Source: G963662905 sp963676725 (GTDB lineage Bacteria > Bacteroidota > Bacteroidia > Bacteroidales > WRLA01). Taken from it: a stretch of 64,000 nucleotides of DNA. Below, in pieces: positions 61,530 to 64,000 of this stretch. Every line of letters begins with the position of its first letter. Positions within the stretch are counted from its first letter, which is position 1. Made by a program: the position numbers and the translations under genes. The DNA is taken from positions 1,798,001 to 1,862,000 of the forward strand of contig OY781463.1 of assembly GCA_963676725.1 (NCBI GenBank), in the 5' to 3' direction. A model generated the notes under the pieces. The model did not search any database. It was not told the DNA's origin and worked only from the letters and a program-made list of their open reading frames with translations.

Positions 61530-62762
61530 CTAAATAAACTTTAGGTTTACTTTTTTCAAAAACTTATCCTCAAGAAGGCGGGCAATACGTTTTACAACGG
61601 TACGCCGTATCTCTAATTCAACGGGCAAGTTTGGATCCTGATGTGCAATATTGATGCGCGTTCCAATAATAAAATCAATCTGGTCACTGGCCAGTAGCAT
61701 TTTAAGAATTAAATCAGCCGGACCTTTCCCAAAGGCATAATTATTATCATATTTTTTTAGCAATTCATTCACCTTTCCGAGCGTCAAAATTCCTTCCGTA
61801 ATCAGGTCAACACCTTCCATATGCGAAACCGGGGGCAGGTCAGGGTCATGAAATTCAAAACTATCTTCGATTTTGCGTTTTAGTTCGCGAGCTACAATAT
61901 CACTGGTTGTAGCACCACAAAGCACTTTCTTTCCATCAAAATTGCGCACAGCATCGGCATATTCCTTATCATTTTTTTCCTCATAAGGCGGGCCGGTACA
62001 TACGAGCATTTTTCGTGGTTCCCGAAAATAAATCACCCCACAGCTTGTATCATCCTTTGACTCATACTTATCGTTGATATGTGCCATATTCACAACTTTA
62101 GAAGACAATTTACTGGCGCTGATGTGGGGATCCTGATTGACCAGCTTGAGGATATACTTTTCAAGGTCTTCATGCCCCCAGCCGAAAAGATATTCACCCA
62201 TTCCCAGCCCGGATTGTGTAATTCCGTCCGAAAAAAACAAAATTCTGTCTTCCTTACGCGGATAGAAACTACAGGTATGCAGTTCTTTACCGGCATTTTG
62301 TTCCGATTCAAGGATAATGCAATTCCAACCCGGATCATAAATTTTTTTGCCTCGAAGCACAACCGCCTGAGGATTATCATATTCCAGGATATGTGTTTCG
62401 CCATCCTCTTCAATATCCACAATTGTAAAAGTAGCATAAGAGATTTGCCGCTCAGAGCAAACCGGCAGTGTATTCATAATAATTTCGGCAATACGCTTTA
62501 TATCTTTATGCTCTTCAGCAAAATTTAAAGCCATTGTAGCAGTGAGAGTTGCTAAAACATTGGCCTTCACTCCATGTCCCATACCATCGCTGAGCACAGC
62601 AATGATGCGCCGTTCATGAGCCACTTTTCTTGATACAAATACATCCCCGCAAATACGTTCTCCAACATGGTTCAATTGCTTGCAATATAGCTCAATATGA
62701 AAATTTGCCGCCTTTTCTGAAGGGGCTACTGACGTATTGATTCTTTTTACGTTCAGTTCCAT
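61530..62762 (-). CDS. SpoIIE-family PP2C phosphatase linked to a hydrogenase-type sensor
   Basis: This 410-residue soluble protein has an N-terminal PP2C/SpoIIE phosphatase domain (residues about 20-235). It carries LSDGMGHG with a metal Asp, FSDGITQSG, and KDDTSCGVIYF with the last metal Asp pair. A C-terminal region of about 160 residues is a further alpha/beta domain of unknown role, seen in phosphatases that accompany hydrogenase-like sensors. It dephosphorylates Ser/Thr-phosphorylated proteins, probably an anti-sigma or STAS regulator not in this window. It begins 2 bp after the hydrogenase-like gene, so it is the likely output of that sensor. Confidence 0.88.
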   Translation of the reverse strand: MELNVKRINTSVAPSEKAANFHIELYCKQLNHVGERICGDVFVSRKVAHERRIIAVLSDGMGHGVKANVLATLTATMALNFAEEHKDIKRIAEIIMNTLPVCSERQISYATFTIVDIEEDGETHILEYDNPQAVVLRGKKIYDPGWNCIILESEQNAGKELHTCSFYPRKEDRILFFSDGITQSGLGMGEYLFGWGHEDLEKYILKLVNQDPHISASKLSSKVVNMAHINDKYESKDDTSCGVIYFREPRKMLVCTGPPYEEKNDKEYADAVRNFDGKKVLCGATTSDIVARELKRKIEDSFEFHDPDLPPVSHMEGVDLITEGILTLGKVNELLKKYDNNYAFGKGPADLILKMLLASDQIDFIIGTRINIAHQDPNLPVELEIRRTVVKRIARLLEDKFLKKVNLKFI

Positions 62763-62764
62763 AA

Positions 62765-64000
62765 TTAATCGGGTTTGTCTTTTTCAGATTTATATGCTTC
62801 GATAATACTGTTGAGCATACGTTCTGTTTTGCTGGCACCTTCACCAAGAAGAAAACCGATTTCCTGCACCATGCGCAGATTCTCGTCGATAACTTCCGTA
62901 ACACGTCTCATTACCTGCTCTTTACGAACTTCAGGAGAACGCATATCACGCACAACAGCGCCAACAATATCATGCTTTTTAATGGGAAAGACAGAAATAT
63001 TTAGAAGTTCCTCCTCTACTTTTGCATCTTTGTTGGTAATAGTATCATCATTTTGCAAAACAAAATTGAACAGATTATAAAAATTATAGGGCACCAAAGA
63101 TTTTAGGTCGGCACCTTTCAAACCGGGGATGACCTCATCAATCATTTTTGCATCTTCGCCAAGGAGATCGATAAAACTTTTATTGGCATGGATAATTTCC
63201 AGGTCCTTATCAACAATAACCACTCCGACCGGAAGCTTTTGCAGCATTGTATTAATCGTATCATGAGCTTCGCGTGCCTCCCTATGTTCTCGGCGTGCAT
63301 GGCCTTCCGATTCTTTTAAAGCTTTCTCTGTTTTAGCGAGTTTATCGTTCGTGGCTTTTAAAGTCTGGATATAATCATTCTGGCTTTTTAAAGTATAAGT
63401 CATGCACATTTCTGTCTTTGCCAGACCTTTAGAAACGGCTACAGCAAAATCTACACAACTTGGATAACCGCATGCACCGCAGCCCTCATCACGGTTTTGT
63501 TCCCCTTTGCTAATGACCTTAAGCACCTCATTTATTTGCTCAGCAGGAGGCATTGGGATACGCTGGTCGTCCTCTTTAAAGCTTCTGCTTACATCCAAAC
63601 CAGCAAAGCGCTCAATATCTTTTTCCCATTGGGCTACATTAAAAGACTGCAGGCGTTTATTCGTATAATCAATTACCTGAGAGCGTCTTATAAATTTCTC
63701 GCCGCGTGGTGATGAACCGGGCCCCATAATGCAACCATGACAATAAAACAGGTCAAAATGCCTACGAACCGCTTCAATTCCTTTATCGAAAGTTTTTACG
63801 GCTTCCAATGCATTTTCAGGGCCGACTGTAGGAATAATTGTTCCAGTAAGCAAATCATCATCAATCCCTACAGACTGCAACATCCCGTTACGGATTGGAA
63901 ATAGCTGACCTTTATGACCAAATGGCGGATCAAAATCAGAGTATTCCACAGAGCTTTCGCTGATATTAAATTGCTCAAAAAGCCTACGCAACTCTGTATA
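62765..64000 (-). CDS. Sensory [FeFe]-hydrogenase-like protein with Fe-S and PAS domains (N-terminus beyond the window)
   Basis: The minus-strand frame stays open to the window edge, so the N-terminus is missing. The visible part starts in the hydrogenase large-subunit fold (YTELRRLF, then FYCHGCIMGPGSS, similar to the last H-cluster cysteine loop). A 4Fe-4S domain follows (GCGACGYPSCVDFA plus a later Cys), then a coiled coil and a PAS domain (LPVGVVIVDKDLEIIHANKSF). This layout is that of regulatory, non-respiratory [FeFe] hydrogenases, which couple H2 or redox state to a SpoIIE phosphatase. It is followed after 2 bp by that phosphatase. Whether it can bind an H-cluster depends on residues outside the window. 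Confidence 0.85.
   Translation of the reverse strand, partial: YTELRRLFEQFNISESSVEYSDFDPPFGHKGQLFPIRNGMLQSVGIDDDLLTGTIIPTVGPENALEAVKTFDKGIEAVRRHFDLFYCHGCIMGPGSSPRGEKFIRRSQVIDYTNKRLQSFNVAQWEKDIERFAGLDVSRSFKEDDQRIPMPPAEQINEVLKVISKGEQNRDEGCGACGYPSCVDFAVAVSKGLAKTEMCMTYTLKSQNDYIQTLKATNDKLAKTEKALKESEGHARREHREAREAHDTINTMLQKLPVGVVIVDKDLEIIHANKSFIDLLGEDAKMIDEVIPGLKGADLKSLVPYNFYNLFNFVLQNDDTITNKDAKVEEELLNISVFPIKKHDIVGAVVRDMRSPEVRKEQVMRRVTEVIDENLRMVQEIGFLLGEGASKTERMLNSIIEAYKSEKDKPD

Overview
The window reads as part of a chromosome from a member of the Bacteroidota, most likely an anaerobic or microaerobic Bacteroidales/Marinilabiliales-type organism. The evidence is the low GC content, the absence of Shine-Dalgarno sequences, and repeated Bacteroidota-type -7 promoter boxes (TAnnTTTG) just upstream of many genes. 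It is supported by a type IX secretion (T9SS) C-terminal domain, serine palmitoyltransferase, GldI-like FKBP lipoproteins and a sensory [FeFe]-hydrogenase-type protein. No phage, plasmid or CRISPR array is visible. The one mobile element found is a 319-bp MITE-like insertion at 11534-11852.

Layout. 1-1824: polyamine genes (agmatinase, cut by the window edge, and a fused AdoMet decarboxylase-spermidine synthase). 2.5-12.6 kb: assorted housekeeping and envelope genes (surface lipoprotein, a TruA-like protein that has lost its active site, a cNMP-domain histidine kinase, EamA permease, AmrS radical SAM enzyme, TruC, tRNA-Leu, TPR protein, PepE). 12.7-21.1 kb: an aromatic amino acid hydroxylase, then a methionine/one-carbon block (metF, metH, metX) on the minus strand. 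21.5-33.2 kb: a tightly coupled surface-glycan operon (two GT4-type transferases, one with an apparent 1-nt frameshift, an ATP-grasp protein, a hexapeptide acyltransferase, a GT2 transferase, a T9SS-exported beta-helix protein and a methyltransferase). It runs by ATGA overlaps into two hybrid histidine kinases. 33.2-37.7 kb: nrnA followed by four FKBP-type lipoprotein foldases. 37.9-49.1 kb: ndk, an XRE regulator with a dyad-rich intergenic region, a 2655-residue exported TPR protein containing 25 near-identical 171-bp repeats, and dnaA. 49.1-51.3 kb: a small operon (protein tyrosine phosphatase, serine/threonine dehydratase, RsmI-like methylase). 51.4-59.5 kb: a sphingolipid locus. 59.6-64 kb: transaldolase, glutaminase, and a SpoIIE phosphatase next to an [FeFe]-hydrogenase/PAS sensor cut by the window edge.

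The most interesting system is the 51.4-59.5 kb locus. Its first operon encodes serine palmitoyltransferase, two tandem GNAT-fold acyltransferase paralogues and an NAD-dependent epimerase-like reductase, which matches the Spt-bCerS-CerR ceramide route described in Caulobacter. The second operon encodes a HisC/CobD-like PLP enzyme, a CDP-alcohol phosphotransferase with the full DxxDGxxAR(x8)GxxxDxxxD motif, a LicC-like cytidylyltransferase and a LysE-family membrane protein. Together they could form a complete pathway from serine to a ceramide carrying a phosphoethanolamine-type headgroup by a Kennedy-like CDP-alcohol route. The ceramide half rests on known families; the headgroup half is inference.

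Other points of note are the TPR repeat array, whose coding sequence places a DnaA-box-like nonamer every 171 bp a few kilobases from dnaA, the dyad cluster between the XRE gene and the giant TPR gene, and the MITE-like element with terminal inverted repeats and an 8-bp target duplication.
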